A stretch of 52,037 bases of DNA from contig SFHQ01000010.1 in the NCBI GenBank assembly GCA_004556345.1, positions 1-52,037 on the forward strand. The letters are read 5' to 3'. Shown one piece after another: positions 24,866-34,081 of this stretch. This stretch comes from Clostridiales bacterium (lineage in GTDB: Bacteria; Bacillota; Clostridia; Oscillospirales; Oscillospiraceae). Each line of letters starts with the position of its first letter. Within the stretch, counting starts at the first letter, position 1. The notes beneath the pieces were generated by a model. The model was not told where the DNA came from, searched no databases, and was given only the letters and a program-made list of their open reading frames with translations. The translations under genes were made by a program, and so were the position numbers.

Positions 24866-26716
24866 TCAGTCCTCCTCGTTGGTTTTTTCCGGCGCGGCGT
24901 GAAAATGCTGCCAGACCGCCCGGGCCGCGGCGCTGGGCACGACCTCCATCAGGGCGGGCAGGCTGGCGGCCCGAATGGCCTTCACGCTGCCGAACGATTT
25001 GAGTAGTTGTTTTCTGCGGGCCGGCCCGATGCCCGGAATTTTTTCCAGGGCGGAGCCGAGGCCCGTTTTCGTGTGTCGTTTGTGATGGTACCCCACGGCG
25101 GAGCGGTGGGTCTCCTCCTGGATCTGCCCGATGAAAGCAAATAGGGCCGGGGCTCCCTGGATGCCGATCTCCCGCCCCTCCGGCGTGACCAGGGCGCGGG
25201 TCCGGTGCCGGTCGTCCTTCACCATGCCGAATGTCGGAATGTCCAGGCCGTACTGCTCCATCGCCCGCCGGGCCACGGCCGCGTGGGTCTGGCCGCCGTC
25301 GATGAGCAGCAGGTCCGGGTGGCGGGCAAAGCGCTCGTCCCCGTCGATCTCCCGCTTGAACCGGCGGGAGATGACCTGGTCCATGGACGCATAATCGTCC
25401 GGCCCGTCCAGATCCCGCAGGAGGAAATAGCGGTAGGCGCTCTTCTTCGGCTTGCCGTCCGCAAAGACGGTCATAGCCGCGACAATATCCGAAGCGCCCG
25501 TGTTGGAAATGTCATAGGCTTCGATCCGACCCGGCGGCTCCGGCAGGCCCAGTTTTTCTGCCAGCAGGCGCAGCACGCTTGCCGTGCGCTCAGCCCTCGT
25601 CGTCATGCGTTCGCACTCCGTCCGGGCGTTCTCCTGGGCCATGCGGATGAGGTCGGCCTTGGCCCCCCGCTGGGGCGTGACCAGCTCCACTTTCCGCCCG
25701 GCCTGGTGGGAGAGCAGGCGGCTGATGTGCGGCGCCTCCTCCAAATTCTCCGGCAGCAAAATTTGCTTGGGCAGCAGGCCCCTGGCCCCGTAAAACTGGG
25801 TCAGGAACGCCGACAAAATTTCCTCCGCCGGCTCTCCCCCGGTGGGGAAGACCTCCAGGTCCCGCCCGGCCAGCTCGCCCCCCTGGAAGTGGAGGACGGC
25901 CACGCCGCTGCGGACCTGGCCCGTGTACAAGCCCAAAACGTCGGTGTCCGCCAGAAAACCCGCCACGACCTTCTGCCGCTTACCCAGCAGGGTAATGGCT
26001 TTCAGCCGATCCCGCAGGGCGGCGGCCCGCTCGAACTCCAGGGCCTCGGCGGCTTCCTCCATCTGCTCCCGCAGGTCCTTTTCCACCTGGCCGAACTTGC
26101 CCTCCAAGAGGCGGATGGCCTGGGCCATGGCCTCCTGGTGCTGGCTGCGCGGCATCTCCTTGCGGCAGTAGCCATCGCAAAGGCCCATGTGGAAGTTGAG
26201 GCAGGGCCGCTCCTTCCCCTGGTCCCGTGGGAATTTCTTCCCGCAGGTGGGCAGCTTCAAGGCCCCGCGGATGGCGTCCAGGATCGCCTGGGTGTCGTGC
26301 CGCCCGCCGAATGGCCCAAAGTATTTTGCCCCGTCGTCGGCCAGTTTCCCCTGGATGGAAAAGCGGGGGTACAGCTCTTTCACGGAAAGACGGATGTAGG
26401 GGTAGCCCTTGTCATCTTTCAGCAAGATATTATAGTGGGGCTTATGTCGCTTGATGAGGGAGTTTTCCAGCACCAGGGCCTCGAACTCCGACCCGGCCAC
26501 GATGGTGTCGAAGTGGTCGATCTGGGCGACCATGGCGCGGGTCTTTTCGTTGTGGTTTGAGGGGTCGTGGAAATACTGGCTCACCCGGTTTTTCAGGGCC
26601 TTGGCCTTGCCCACGTAGATGACGGTCCCCGCCTGGTCCATCATCAAATAGACGCCGGGCTTCAAGGGGAGGCTCAGGGCCTTTTCTTTCAGTTCGTCAA
26701 AGGTCGTGCTTCCCAC
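24866..26716 (-). CDS. uvrC: Excinuclease ABC subunit C (UvrC)
   Basis: UvrC makes both incisions in nucleotide excision repair. The roughly 616-residue protein has the GIY-YIG nuclease domain (PGVYLMMDQAGTVIYVGKAK, about 21-40), a UVR segment with a cysteine cluster in between (LPTCGKKFPRD), the RNase H-like domain with RIEAYDISNTGASDIVA and LLIDGGQTH, and the C-terminal helix-hairpin-helix pair (LEKIPGIGPARRKQLLKSF). The start is uncertain. GTG at 26716 is in frame but immediately abuts GGAG. GGAGG is better spaced for an ACG eight bases further on, which would be very unusual. A terminator just upstream separates it from ptsH. Confidence 0.93.
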   Translation of the reverse strand: MGSTTFDELKEKALSLPLKPGVYLMMDQAGTVIYVGKAKALKNRVSQYFHDPSNHNEKTRAMVAQIDHFDTIVAGSEFEALVLENSLIKRHKPHYNILLKDDKGYPYIRLSVKELYPRFSIQGKLADDGAKYFGPFGGRHDTQAILDAIRGALKLPTCGKKFPRDQGKERPCLNFHMGLCDGYCRKEMPRSQHQEAMAQAIRLLEGKFGQVEKDLREQMEEAAEALEFERAAALRDRLKAITLLGKRQKVVAGFLADTDVLGLYTGQVRSGVAVLHFQGGELAGRDLEVFPTGGEPAEEILSAFLTQFYGARGLLPKQILLPENLEEAPHISRLLSHQAGRKVELVTPQRGAKADLIRMAQENARTECERMTTRAERTASVLRLLAEKLGLPEPPGRIEAYDISNTGASDIVAAMTVFADGKPKKSAYRYFLLRDLDGPDDYASMDQVISRRFKREIDGDERFARHPDLLLIDGGQTHAAVARRAMEQYGLDIPTFGMVKDDRHRTRALVTPEGREIGIQGAPALFAFIGQIQEETHRSAVGYHHKRHTKTGLGSALEKIPGIGPARRKQLLKSFGSVKAIRAASLPALMEVVPSAAARAVWQHFHAAPEKTNEED

Positions 26717-26734
26717 CTCCGTCTGCTTTGGGAG

Positions 26735-26763
26735 TGAAAAAAGCGCCGCGAATTGCGGCGCTT
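26735..26763 (-). terminator. Terminator of ptsH
   Basis: On the minus strand a nine-base-pair stem (AAGCGCCGC with its complement, AATTC-type loop) is followed by six T residues. It separates ptsH from uvrC. Confidence 0.88.
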
Positions 26764-26806
26764 CTCTCCACGAGTTTCGCCGGGGCGAAACCCTTCCGTT
26801 CTAAAC

Positions 26807-27070
26807 TCAGTCTGCGAAATCGGAGCTGATGAGTTCCACCAGGGCGTCGACAGCGTCCTTTTCGTCGGTGCCGTCAGCGATCAGGTCGATGGTGCTGCCC
26901 TTGATGATGCCAAGGGAGAGCACGCCCAGCAGGCTCTTTGCGTTGACCCGCTGCTCGTCCTTTTCCACCCAAATGGTGCTCTTGAATTCGTTTGCCTTCT
27001 GAATGAAGAAGGTGGCAGGTCTTGCGTGAAGGCCGACCTGGTTGTTGACAGTTGCCTGCTTGATATACAT
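26807..27070 (-). CDS. ptsH: Phosphocarrier protein HPr
   Basis: HPr passes phosphate from enzyme I to the sugar-specific EIIA proteins of the PTS. The 87-residue protein has GLHARPA with His15, the catalytic phosphorylation site, and NAKSLLGVLSLG with Ser46, the site of HPr kinase used for carbon catabolite control in Firmicutes. Presence of His15 argues against a Crh paralog. ATG at 27070 is preceded by GGGAGGGACTT; the upstream open frame is rejected because it would span the promoter. The gene is monocistronic, with its own promoter and terminator, and ptsI is not next to it. Confidence 0.95.
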   Translation of the reverse strand: MYIKQATVNNQVGLHARPATFFIQKANEFKSTIWVEKDEQRVNAKSLLGVLSLGIIKGSTIDLIADGTDEKDAVDALVELISSDFAD

Positions 27071-27110
27071 AGAAGTCCCTCCCTGATTCTTTCCCAAAAA
27101 TACTACTATA

Positions 27111-27139
27111 AGGATAGCAAATTTCCTGCTATCCGTCAA
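27111..27139 (-). promoter_or_regulatory. Sigma-A promoter of ptsH
   Basis: On the minus strand TTGACG (27139-27134) and TATCCT (27116-27111) have a 17-base spacer, about 40 bases upstream of the ATG. The spacer contains GATAGCAGGAAATTTGCTATC, an inverted repeat (GATAGC / GCTATC) that overlaps the -10 box and could be an operator. Confidence 0.82.
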
Positions 27140-27217
27140 TCCTATTTTTCACGTCATTCCACCGATTTTACGCCATTTTTTCGGCGCTTTCTCCCGAAAT
27201 CTGTCTCTTTCCCACCG

Positions 27218-29593
27218 TCAGGACAACTCCACGATGGTCACGCCGTCCTCGCCCTCGCCGTACCGGCCCAGGCGGAAGGAGGCGACCCCCTTACAGCGCT
27301 TCAAATACGCGTGGACGGCTTTCCGCACCGCGCCGGTGCCCTTGCCGTGGATGACGGTGACCTGGGTGAGGTTCGAGACCATGGCCCGGTCCAGGAACTG
27401 GGCCAGCGTCAGCTCGGCCTCGTCCGTGGTCATGCCCCGCAGGTCCACCTCGGCCTTGGCGCCCAGGGAGCGGAGCTTGTGCTCCGTGCGGCGGATGTAC
27501 TGCTTGGCGGCCTTCTGGCTCTGGGTCTCCCCTTCCACCACGCGGACCTCGTCCTGCTTGGCCGTGATGCGCAGGATCCCGGCTTGCAGCTGCAAGACCC
27601 CGTCCTTGTTCACGGAGAGGACCGAGGCCTGGGTGCCCGTTTTCAGGATGGTCACCGTGTCGCCCTTCTTGGCCGGGCGGAGCATGGGCGGCACCGCCGC
27701 CTGGGGTCTGGCCCCCAGCTTGTCCTCGGCCTCGTTGAGCTTGTGGCGCAATCCGGCCCGCTGGTCGTTGACCTTCTGCCAGTTCTGTTCCTTCTGGGCC
27801 TTCTTCCGCATGTCGCCCAGCTCCTGGAAGACCTGGTCGGCGGTGCGGCGGGCATCGTCCAGGATGGCGCGGGCCTGGGCCTTCGCGCTGGCCTCGGCCT
27901 TTTCCTTCTCTTTTTGCAGCTGATCCCGGTAGGCCTGGGCCTTGGCGCTGGCCTCCTCCATCTCCCGGCGGAGCTGGGCGGCCTGGCGCTGTTCCTTCTC
28001 CATCTCCTGGCGCTGGTGGTCGAGCTTGGTCAGCACGTCCTCAAAGCGCACGTTCTCTGCGTCCACGCGGGCCGCAGCGTCCTGGATGATTTCTTCCGAG
28101 ATGCCCAGCCGCCGCGCAATGGCAAAGGCGTTGGACTTGCCGGGGATGCCCACCAGCAGGCGATAGGTCGGGGCCAGCGTCTCCACGTCGAACTCGCAGG
28201 AGGCGTTCTCCACCCCCGGCGTCGTCATGGCGTAGACCTTTAACTCCGCATAGTGCGTCGTCGCCGCGACCATGGCCCCCAGGCTCCGGGCGTGGTCGAT
28301 GATGGCCGAGGCCAGGGCCGCGCCCTCCACGGGGTCCGTGCCGCCGCCCAGCTCGTCCAGCAGGATGAGCGTCTCGTCGTCCGTCTCCTCCAGAATGCCG
28401 ACGATGTTGCTCATGTGGGAGGAGAAGGTCGAAAGGGACTGGGCAATGGACTGCTCGTCGCCGATGTCCGCCAGCACCCGCTTGCAGACCTTGATGACGC
28501 TCCCGTCCCCGGCGGGGATGTGCAGGCCGCACTGGGCCATGAGGGTCAGCAGACCGATGGTCTTTAAGGTAACGGTCTTACCGCCGGTGTTGGGGCCGGT
28601 GATGACCAGGGTATCGAAGGTCTCCCCCAGGCTGAGATCATTGGCCACCGCCGTCTTGGGGGGCAGCAAGGGGTGCCGCGCCCGGCGTAGGTTCAGGCCC
28701 TTGGCGGAAAGGCCGGGGGCCATGGCGTGCATTTTGTTCGAGAGCTTGGCGCGGGCAAAGATCACGTCCAGCCGGATGAGCAGCTCATAGTCCAGGTTGA
28801 TGTCCTCCCGGAAGGAAGCTGCCTCGGCGGAAAGCTCCGCCAAAATGCGGTCGATCTCCTTCTCCTCCTTGGCCTGCAGTTCCCGCAGCTCGTTGTTGGC
28901 CTTCACCACGCCCATCGGCTCGATGAAGAAGGTCGAGCCGGACCCGGACAGGTCATGGACCAGGCCGGGGATCTCATTCTTAAACTCAGATTTCACGGGC
29001 ACGACGTACCGCCCGGAGCGCTGGGTGATGATGCTCTCCTGCAAATACTTGGCCTGGGAGGATGAGATGATGCGCTGCAAAATATCCCGGACCTTGCTCT
29101 CCGTGGCCCGCATGTGGCGGCGGATGGACGCCAGCTCCGGGCTGGCGGAGTCGGCCAGCTCGCCGTCCCCGACGATGGAGCCGGTGATCTTATCCTCCAA
29201 AAACCGGTTGGGCCGCAGGGAATGGAAGAGAACGTCGATGGGCGTTTTCTTCTCCGCGTCCCCCTCGCCGTACTCCTTGGCCGACCGGGCGGCGGCCAGG
29301 ACCTTGGCGATGTCCAGCAGCTCCCTGGTGTTCAGGCTGCCGCCCATGTTGGCCCGCTGGAGGGACCCGGCCACCGGCCGCACCCCGGCAAAGGCGGGGC
29401 TGCCGCCCAGGACCATCTTCTCCACGGCGGCGGTGGTCTCGGCCAGCAGGGCCGTCACCTCCACCGGGTCCGTCTCCGGGCGGAGGCGGCGGGCCTTGTC
29501 CTTGCCCTCCTCCGTCACGGCCTGGTCTGCCAGCATGTCCAGCACACGAGGCAGCTCCAGGGTCTGCATGGATTTTTCAAATCGATCTGTCAT
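27218..29593 (-). CDS. mutS2: Endonuclease MutS2 with Smr domain
   Basis: MutS2 is a MutS-like ATPase without the mismatch-binding domain. It suppresses recombination, and in B. subtilis it acts on collided ribosomes as part of quality control. The 791-residue protein has the core and lever helices, the Walker A GPNTGGKT (in LVITGPNTGGKTVTLKTIG), DELGGGTDP (Walker B region), a long Lys/Glu/Gln/Ala-rich coiled coil (about 515-630), a KOW-like segment, and the C-terminal Smr domain with EVDLRGMTTDEAE and VTVIHGKGTGAVR. ATG at 29593 follows GAGGAGGCAA. It overlaps the recO stop by ATGA, so the two are coupled. No clear terminator follows. Confidence 0.96.
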   Translation of the reverse strand: MTDRFEKSMQTLELPRVLDMLADQAVTEEGKDKARRLRPETDPVEVTALLAETTAAVEKMVLGGSPAFAGVRPVAGSLQRANMGGSLNTRELLDIAKVLAAARSAKEYGEGDAEKKTPIDVLFHSLRPNRFLEDKITGSIVGDGELADSASPELASIRRHMRATESKVRDILQRIISSSQAKYLQESIITQRSGRYVVPVKSEFKNEIPGLVHDLSGSGSTFFIEPMGVVKANNELRELQAKEEKEIDRILAELSAEAASFREDINLDYELLIRLDVIFARAKLSNKMHAMAPGLSAKGLNLRRARHPLLPPKTAVANDLSLGETFDTLVITGPNTGGKTVTLKTIGLLTLMAQCGLHIPAGDGSVIKVCKRVLADIGDEQSIAQSLSTFSSHMSNIVGILEETDDETLILLDELGGGTDPVEGAALASAIIDHARSLGAMVAATTHYAELKVYAMTTPGVENASCEFDVETLAPTYRLLVGIPGKSNAFAIARRLGISEEIIQDAAARVDAENVRFEDVLTKLDHQRQEMEKEQRQAAQLRREMEEASAKAQAYRDQLQKEKEKAEASAKAQARAILDDARRTADQVFQELGDMRKKAQKEQNWQKVNDQRAGLRHKLNEAEDKLGARPQAAVPPMLRPAKKGDTVTILKTGTQASVLSVNKDGVLQLQAGILRITAKQDEVRVVEGETQSQKAAKQYIRRTEHKLRSLGAKAEVDLRGMTTDEAELTLAQFLDRAMVSNLTQVTVIHGKGTGAVRKAVHAYLKRCKGVASFRLGRYGEGEDGVTIVELS

Positions 29594-30351
29594 GAAAAGG
29601 ATTGCCTCCTCAGTTGTTTATAATAGTCCAGCGTCCGAAAGCCCCGCTCCTGCTGGGTCATGAGAAACGCCTCCGTCACCTGGTCCAGCTGCTTGCACGC
29701 TTCGGGGGTCAGGGAAAAGGAAAAGAGCTTCTTCGCCTCCCCCGCCACGATATACCGCGCCGCCGCCAGCGCCGCCGGGGAGAGGGGCATGGACACCCCG
29801 TCCCCCACCTGCGTCCGGCAGGCCGCGCAGTGCAGCACGCCCTGGAGCAGGTGCAGTCTCGGCTCCTCCGGCTGGGGGTTGCCGCACACCACGCAGGTGT
29901 CCAGCAGCGGGGCCAGACCCGTCAGCGTCAAAAGGCGCAATTGAAACACGGCCTTGACCTGTTCCAGAGGCTTGTCCAGGGTATCCAGGGCGTATAGGCA
30001 GTTGAGCAGCAGAGAGAGAATGTCCGGGCAGACCTCCCCCTCCTGCACCGTTTTCTCCGTCACTTCCGCGAAATAGGACGCCAGGGCCAGCTTGTCGATG
30101 TCCTCCCCCAGCCGCCGGAATTGGGTCAGCGGGTCGCCCTCGGCCAGGGTGATGAACTCCCCCCGCTGGGTGATGGCCAGCTCGGAGTAGACCAAGAGCT
30201 GGCTGGAGGCCAGAAGGCGGCTGTTCTTCCGGCGGCAGCCACGGGCCTTGAGGGTGAGCTTCCCCTCCTCGCGGGTCAGGACGGTGAGGATCTTATCTGC
30301 TTCTTTATAGTTGATCTCCCGCAGGACGATGCCCTGCACAGTCCGGCGCAT
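29590..30351 (-). CDS. recO: DNA repair protein RecO
   Basis: RecO loads RecA on SSB-coated DNA together with RecR in gap repair. The 253-residue protein starts TVQGIVLREINYKEADKILT, the OB-fold that opens RecO proteins, followed by the helical domain. A four-cysteine zinc site is formed by CVVCGNPQ and CAAC (about residues 153-180). ATG at 30351 follows AAGGAAGCG. Position between era and mutS2 on the same strand, 26 bases after era, is typical for Clostridia. Confidence 0.94.
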   Translation of the reverse strand: MRRTVQGIVLREINYKEADKILTVLTREEGKLTLKARGCRRKNSRLLASSQLLVYSELAITQRGEFITLAEGDPLTQFRRLGEDIDKLALASYFAEVTEKTVQEGEVCPDILSLLLNCLYALDTLDKPLEQVKAVFQLRLLTLTGLAPLLDTCVVCGNPQPEEPRLHLLQGVLHCAACRTQVGDGVSMPLSPAALAAARYIVAGEAKKLFSFSLTPEACKQLDQVTEAFLMTQQERGFRTLDYYKQLRRQSFS

Positions 30352-30377
30352 GGATCACGCTTCCTTTCTGTGGGGCC

Positions 30378-31829
30378 TCAGTCCCGCTCGTCGAAGCCGA
30401 AGCTGCGGATGAGGTTCAGGTTGTCCCGCCAGTTCTCCTTGACCTTGACCCAGGTCTCCAGATACACTTTGGTGCCCATGAAGCGCTCCACGTCCTCGCG
30501 GGCCATGGTGGAGATCTTTTTCAGCATAGACCCCTGCTTGCCGATGATGATGCCCTTGTGGGAGGCTTTCTCGCAGTAGATGGTCACGTGCAGGTCGATG
30601 ATGCCGCTCTCCCGCTCGGAGAACTTGGTCACCTCCACCGCCGTGCCGTGGGGCACTTCCTTGTCCAGGCAGTACAGCAGCTTCTCCCGCACGATCTCGC
30701 CGCAGATCTGACGCTCCGGCTGGTCGGTCACGGCGTCTCTGGGGAAGAGCTGGGGGCCTTCCGGCAGGAAGGTGGCGGCCAGGTCCAGCAGCTCGTCCAG
30801 CCCCTCTTTCCGCCGGGCGGAGATGGGCAGGATGGCGGTGAAGTCATGGACCTTGCTGTAAGCCTCCATCACGGCCAGAAGCTGGGGCTTTTCCACCGTG
30901 TCGATCTTGTTGATGACCAGCACGGAGGGGACGTGCATCTTCTTGATCTGCTCGATGAGCTCTTTTTCCGGCCCGCCCACGTTGGGGATCGGCTCCACCA
31001 GCAGCAGCACGGCGTCCACGTCGGCCACGCTGCGCCTGACCACATCGACCATGTAGTCCCCCAGGCGGTTGGCCGCCCGGTGCAGGCCGGGGGTGTCCAA
31101 AAAGACGAACTGACACTCACCCCGCGTCAGCACGCCGCAGATGCGGTTTCGGGTGGTCTGGGGCTTGTTGCTCACGATGGCGACCTTCTCCCCCACCAGG
31201 GCGTTGGTCAGGGTGGATTTGCCCACGTTGGGGCGGCCGCAGAGGGTGATCATGCCGCAGCGCTTCACCTCCGGCTGGGCGGAGACGGCAGGGGCCAGAG
31301 GAGCGTTCAGGCTCTCGTCAAAGTGGTCCCGCGTGACCCCGATGCCCTCCAGAATGGCCTCTTCTCTGGCCCGCATCCGGGCCTTCTGGGGGCCTTCGTC
31401 CAGGTGGTCGTAGCCCAGCAGGTGCAGGACGGAGTGGACGGCCAGATAGGCCAGCTCCCGCTCGACGCTGTGGCCGAACTCCGCCGCCTGGGCCTTGGCC
31501 CGGTCCACGGAGATGACCATGTCGCCCAGGGGACACAGCCCCGTCTCCGGGTCCTGCTCGTCCTCGCCGGTGCCGTCCGGGGGCGTGCCGGGGGTCAGCT
31601 CCAGCATGGGGAAGGACAGCACGTCCGTGGCCTGGTCGATGTTCCGCTGCTCCTGGTTGATCTCCCGGATGCCCTCGTCCGTGGTCAGCAGCACGTCCAC
31701 AGAGCAGGGGATGGTCACGTTCTCCGCCGCCAGCGCGGCGGTGATGACGCGGGTCAGCAGGGGCTTGTAGGGGTTGGTCCCGGCAAGCTCCCAGTCAATA
31801 TAAATATCATGCTTCAACTCTGTATTCAT
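30378..31829 (-). CDS. Fused YbeY endoribonuclease - GTPase Era
   Basis: One 483-residue frame combines two proteins that are usually separate. Residues 1 to about 165 are YbeY, the metal-dependent RNase needed for 16S rRNA 3' end maturation, with the zinc motif H132-S-V-L-H136...GYDH142. A linker rich in Ala and Pro (about 170-188) leads into Era, the GTPase that binds the same 16S 3' end: GRPNVGKS (198-205), DTPG (245-248), NKID (307-310), SARR, and the KH domain with GIIIGKQGSMLKKI (426-439). All active motifs are intact and no stop or shift lies between the halves. In most Firmicutes dgkA and cdd lie between ybeY and era. ATG at 31829 overlaps the phoH stop by one base. Confidence 0.95.
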   Translation of the reverse strand: MNTELKHDIYIDWELAGTNPYKPLLTRVITAALAAENVTIPCSVDVLLTTDEGIREINQEQRNIDQATDVLSFPMLELTPGTPPDGTGEDEQDPETGLCPLGDMVISVDRAKAQAAEFGHSVERELAYLAVHSVLHLLGYDHLDEGPQKARMRAREEAILEGIGVTRDHFDESLNAPLAPAVSAQPEVKRCGMITLCGRPNVGKSTLTNALVGEKVAIVSNKPQTTRNRICGVLTRGECQFVFLDTPGLHRAANRLGDYMVDVVRRSVADVDAVLLLVEPIPNVGGPEKELIEQIKKMHVPSVLVINKIDTVEKPQLLAVMEAYSKVHDFTAILPISARRKEGLDELLDLAATFLPEGPQLFPRDAVTDQPERQICGEIVREKLLYCLDKEVPHGTAVEVTKFSERESGIIDLHVTIYCEKASHKGIIIGKQGSMLKKISTMAREDVERFMGTKVYLETWVKVKENWRDNLNLIRSFGFDERD

Positions 31830-32797
31830 CAGCGTTTCGCCTTTCTTTTGTTTTCGTCGTCTTCGTATGCCTTGATGATGCGCTGGACGATGACGTGGCG
31901 GACCACGTCGCTGCCGGTCAGCCGGCAGATGGCGATGTCCTCCACGTCCCGCAGAATGCGCATGGCTTCTTTTAAGCCGGAGACCTTCTCTCCGGGCAGG
32001 TCGATCTGGGTCACGTCGCCGGTGATCACGATCCTGGAGCCGAAGCCCAGGCGGGTCAGGAACATCTTCATCTGCTCCCGCGAGGTGTTCTGCGCCTCGT
32101 CCAGGATGATGAAGGAGTCGTCCAGCGTCCGGCCGCGCATGTAGGCCAGGGGCGCGACCTCGATGTTCCCCCGCTCCACGTACTTGGCATAGCTCTCCGG
32201 ACCGAGCATCTCGAACAGAGCGTCATACAGGGGCCGTAAGTAGGGGTCGACCTTGCTCTGCAAGTCGCCGGGCAGAAAGCCCAGCCGCTCCCCGGCTTCC
32301 ACCGCCGGGCGGGTCAGGATGATGCGGTTGACCTCCTTGGCCCGGAAGGCCGCCACAGCGGCGGCCACGGCCAGGTAGGTCTTGCCGGTGCCCGCCGGGC
32401 CGACGCCCAGGGTGATGGTGTGCTTGCGGATGGCGTCCACATACTTCTTCTGCCCCATGGTCTTGGCCTTGATGGGCTTTCCCTTGGCGGTGACGCAGAG
32501 CACGTCGGCGGCCAGGGTCTGAATTTTGTCCTCGTTGCCCGACTTCACCAGCTGGATGAGGTAGCGGACGTTCTGCTCGTGGATGGCCTCGCCCCTGGCA
32601 GAGAGGCTCAGCAGGCCCCGGATGACTTTCGCGGCCTGGTCCACCGGCTCCTCTTCGCCGCTGATCTTCACCTGGCCGTCCCGGCTCACCACCCGCACGC
32701 CTAACTCCTGCTCGATGAGGCGGATGTTCTCATCGAAGGAACCAAAAATGTCGATGGCGTCCTCCATCCGTTCAATGCTGACTGTCTGTTCGATCAT
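31829..32797 (-). CDS. phoH: PhoH-family ATPase (PhoH/YbeZ)
   Basis: A 322-residue cytoplasmic P-loop ATPase. The N-terminal RNA-binding-like part is followed by GPAGTGKTYLAVAAAVAAF (Walker A), LTRPAVEAGERLGFLPGDL and FIILDEAQNTSREQMKMFLT (Walker B), then TGDVTQIDLP. PhoH/YbeZ proteins are thought to act with YbeY in rRNA maturation and quality control, which matches its place directly upstream of the YbeY-Era fusion. ATG at 32797 follows GAAGGAGTAAG. It ends in a basic tail. Confidence 0.95.
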   Translation of the reverse strand: MIEQTVSIERMEDAIDIFGSFDENIRLIEQELGVRVVSRDGQVKISGEEEPVDQAAKVIRGLLSLSARGEAIHEQNVRYLIQLVKSGNEDKIQTLAADVLCVTAKGKPIKAKTMGQKKYVDAIRKHTITLGVGPAGTGKTYLAVAAAVAAFRAKEVNRIILTRPAVEAGERLGFLPGDLQSKVDPYLRPLYDALFEMLGPESYAKYVERGNIEVAPLAYMRGRTLDDSFIILDEAQNTSREQMKMFLTRLGFGSRIVITGDVTQIDLPGEKVSGLKEAMRILRDVEDIAICRLTGSDVVRHVIVQRIIKAYEDDENKRKAKR

Positions 32798-32802
32798 GGA
32801 CC

Positions 32803-34068
32803 TTACTCCTTCGCGGGTTTCTCTTCGGTGGGGGGAGGCTCTGACGCGGCCCGGATCTGCGCGATCTCGTCGGCCGTCATGGGCACCTCTTTGGCGATGT
32901 CCTCAAAGCAGTGGGCCGTGAGCGTGACAAAGAGACGGTCTCCCTCTTGGGTCGTCTCGCAGCGGGTCGTCAGGATCTCCCCCTGTCCCAGCGCCTCCTC
33001 CAGCGCTTTCCGCAGCTGGGCCTGCAACAGGGCCTCGGCAGCGGCGGCGTCCAGGGGCTGCTCCACCGGGTCATAGGCGCGGAAGGTCTCCGCTTCCCAC
33101 ACGATGGGCAGGCAGTCCCCCAGGGGAGGCGTCCAGGACTTCAGTTTAGTAATTGTATCATAGTTGGCATAAGAAATTCCACTGTTTCTAAAAAATTTCA
33201 CCCGTTTCCCCAGGATGGAGAGGGCGTAGCGCGTCGTCTCCTCGCCGGTGTACCGTTTTCCCTGGGCGGTCAGGTCCAGGCAGGCCGTCAGCGTCCGGCG
33301 GGTGCTGGCCAGGACCTTGCCCTCCGCGTGGACCAGGCGCTTGGGCCGCACCAGCTCCAGGGGATTTGACGTGTCCATCTCCATGGCCCCGGAGATGAGA
33401 ACATCCCCCGCCGCCACGCCGTCCCCCTCCTGCACCAGAGCATCCCCCGCCCATGGCTCGATGTGGGTGATCTCCCCGGACGCCGCCGCGACCACATTCC
33501 CCGGGATGTTCTCCGGGCGCAGGTCCGGGATCGCATCCCGCTCCCGCACGATGATCTCAGCGCGGGTCCCGTGGACATTGAGGGAGAAAAACGAGAGCTG
33601 GTGCAGGGCCTGCATCATCTGGTTCTCCACGGTGCGGATGGGGATTTTCGGCCCATAGGTCCCCACGGACACCCCGCACAGCCGAAGCTGCCCTAAGATC
33701 TCCTGGGCCGAGACCGTCTCGTTCCCCGTCACGTCAAAGGTCAGGATCGTCCGGCTCCCCACCCCGAAGAGGAGGAGGCACAGCACCAACCCCACCAGCA
33801 GTCCATACCGCCGCCGGAAGCGCCCCAAAAAATAGGGCACGCCCCGCCGCTGTACGTCCTCCGCCTGGCAGCCCATCCGCTCCGCCAGGGCCTCGACCCG
33901 CCGCCACTGGATCGCGGGGACCTTCACCAGCAGCGTCACCGGGTCCAGCCGCTCCATTTTCCACAGGGTCAGGCCCTGCTGGGCGCATTGGTTCAACAAG
34001 GCCTCCGGCTCACTGCCGACCATACGGGCGGTGACAAAGCCAAAGAGCCAGGTCAGCAACGTTCTCAT
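32803..34068 (-). CDS. yqfD: Sporulation protein YqfD
   Basis: A 421-residue membrane-anchored protein of the YqfD family, which is expressed during sporulation in B. subtilis. It begins with a short domain (WLFGFVTARMVGSEPEALLNQCAQQG), has one membrane segment at about residues 93-113 (YGLLVGLVLCLLLFGVGSRTIL), and a large extracytoplasmic domain with VTGNETVSAQEIL and NVHGTRAEIIVRERD. ATG at 34068 follows GGGGGCGGGG, a weak binding site. It is followed by phoH after five bases and preceded by yqfC, as in B. subtilis. Confidence 0.93.
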   Translation of the reverse strand: MRTLLTWLFGFVTARMVGSEPEALLNQCAQQGLTLWKMERLDPVTLLVKVPAIQWRRVEALAERMGCQAEDVQRRGVPYFLGRFRRRYGLLVGLVLCLLLFGVGSRTILTFDVTGNETVSAQEILGQLRLCGVSVGTYGPKIPIRTVENQMMQALHQLSFFSLNVHGTRAEIIVRERDAIPDLRPENIPGNVVAAASGEITHIEPWAGDALVQEGDGVAAGDVLISGAMEMDTSNPLELVRPKRLVHAEGKVLASTRRTLTACLDLTAQGKRYTGEETTRYALSILGKRVKFFRNSGISYANYDTITKLKSWTPPLGDCLPIVWEAETFRAYDPVEQPLDAAAAEALLQAQLRKALEEALGQGEILTTRCETTQEGDRLFVTLTAHCFEDIAKEVPMTADEIAQIRAASEPPPTEEKPAKE

Positions 34069-34081
34069 GGCCCCGCCCCCT

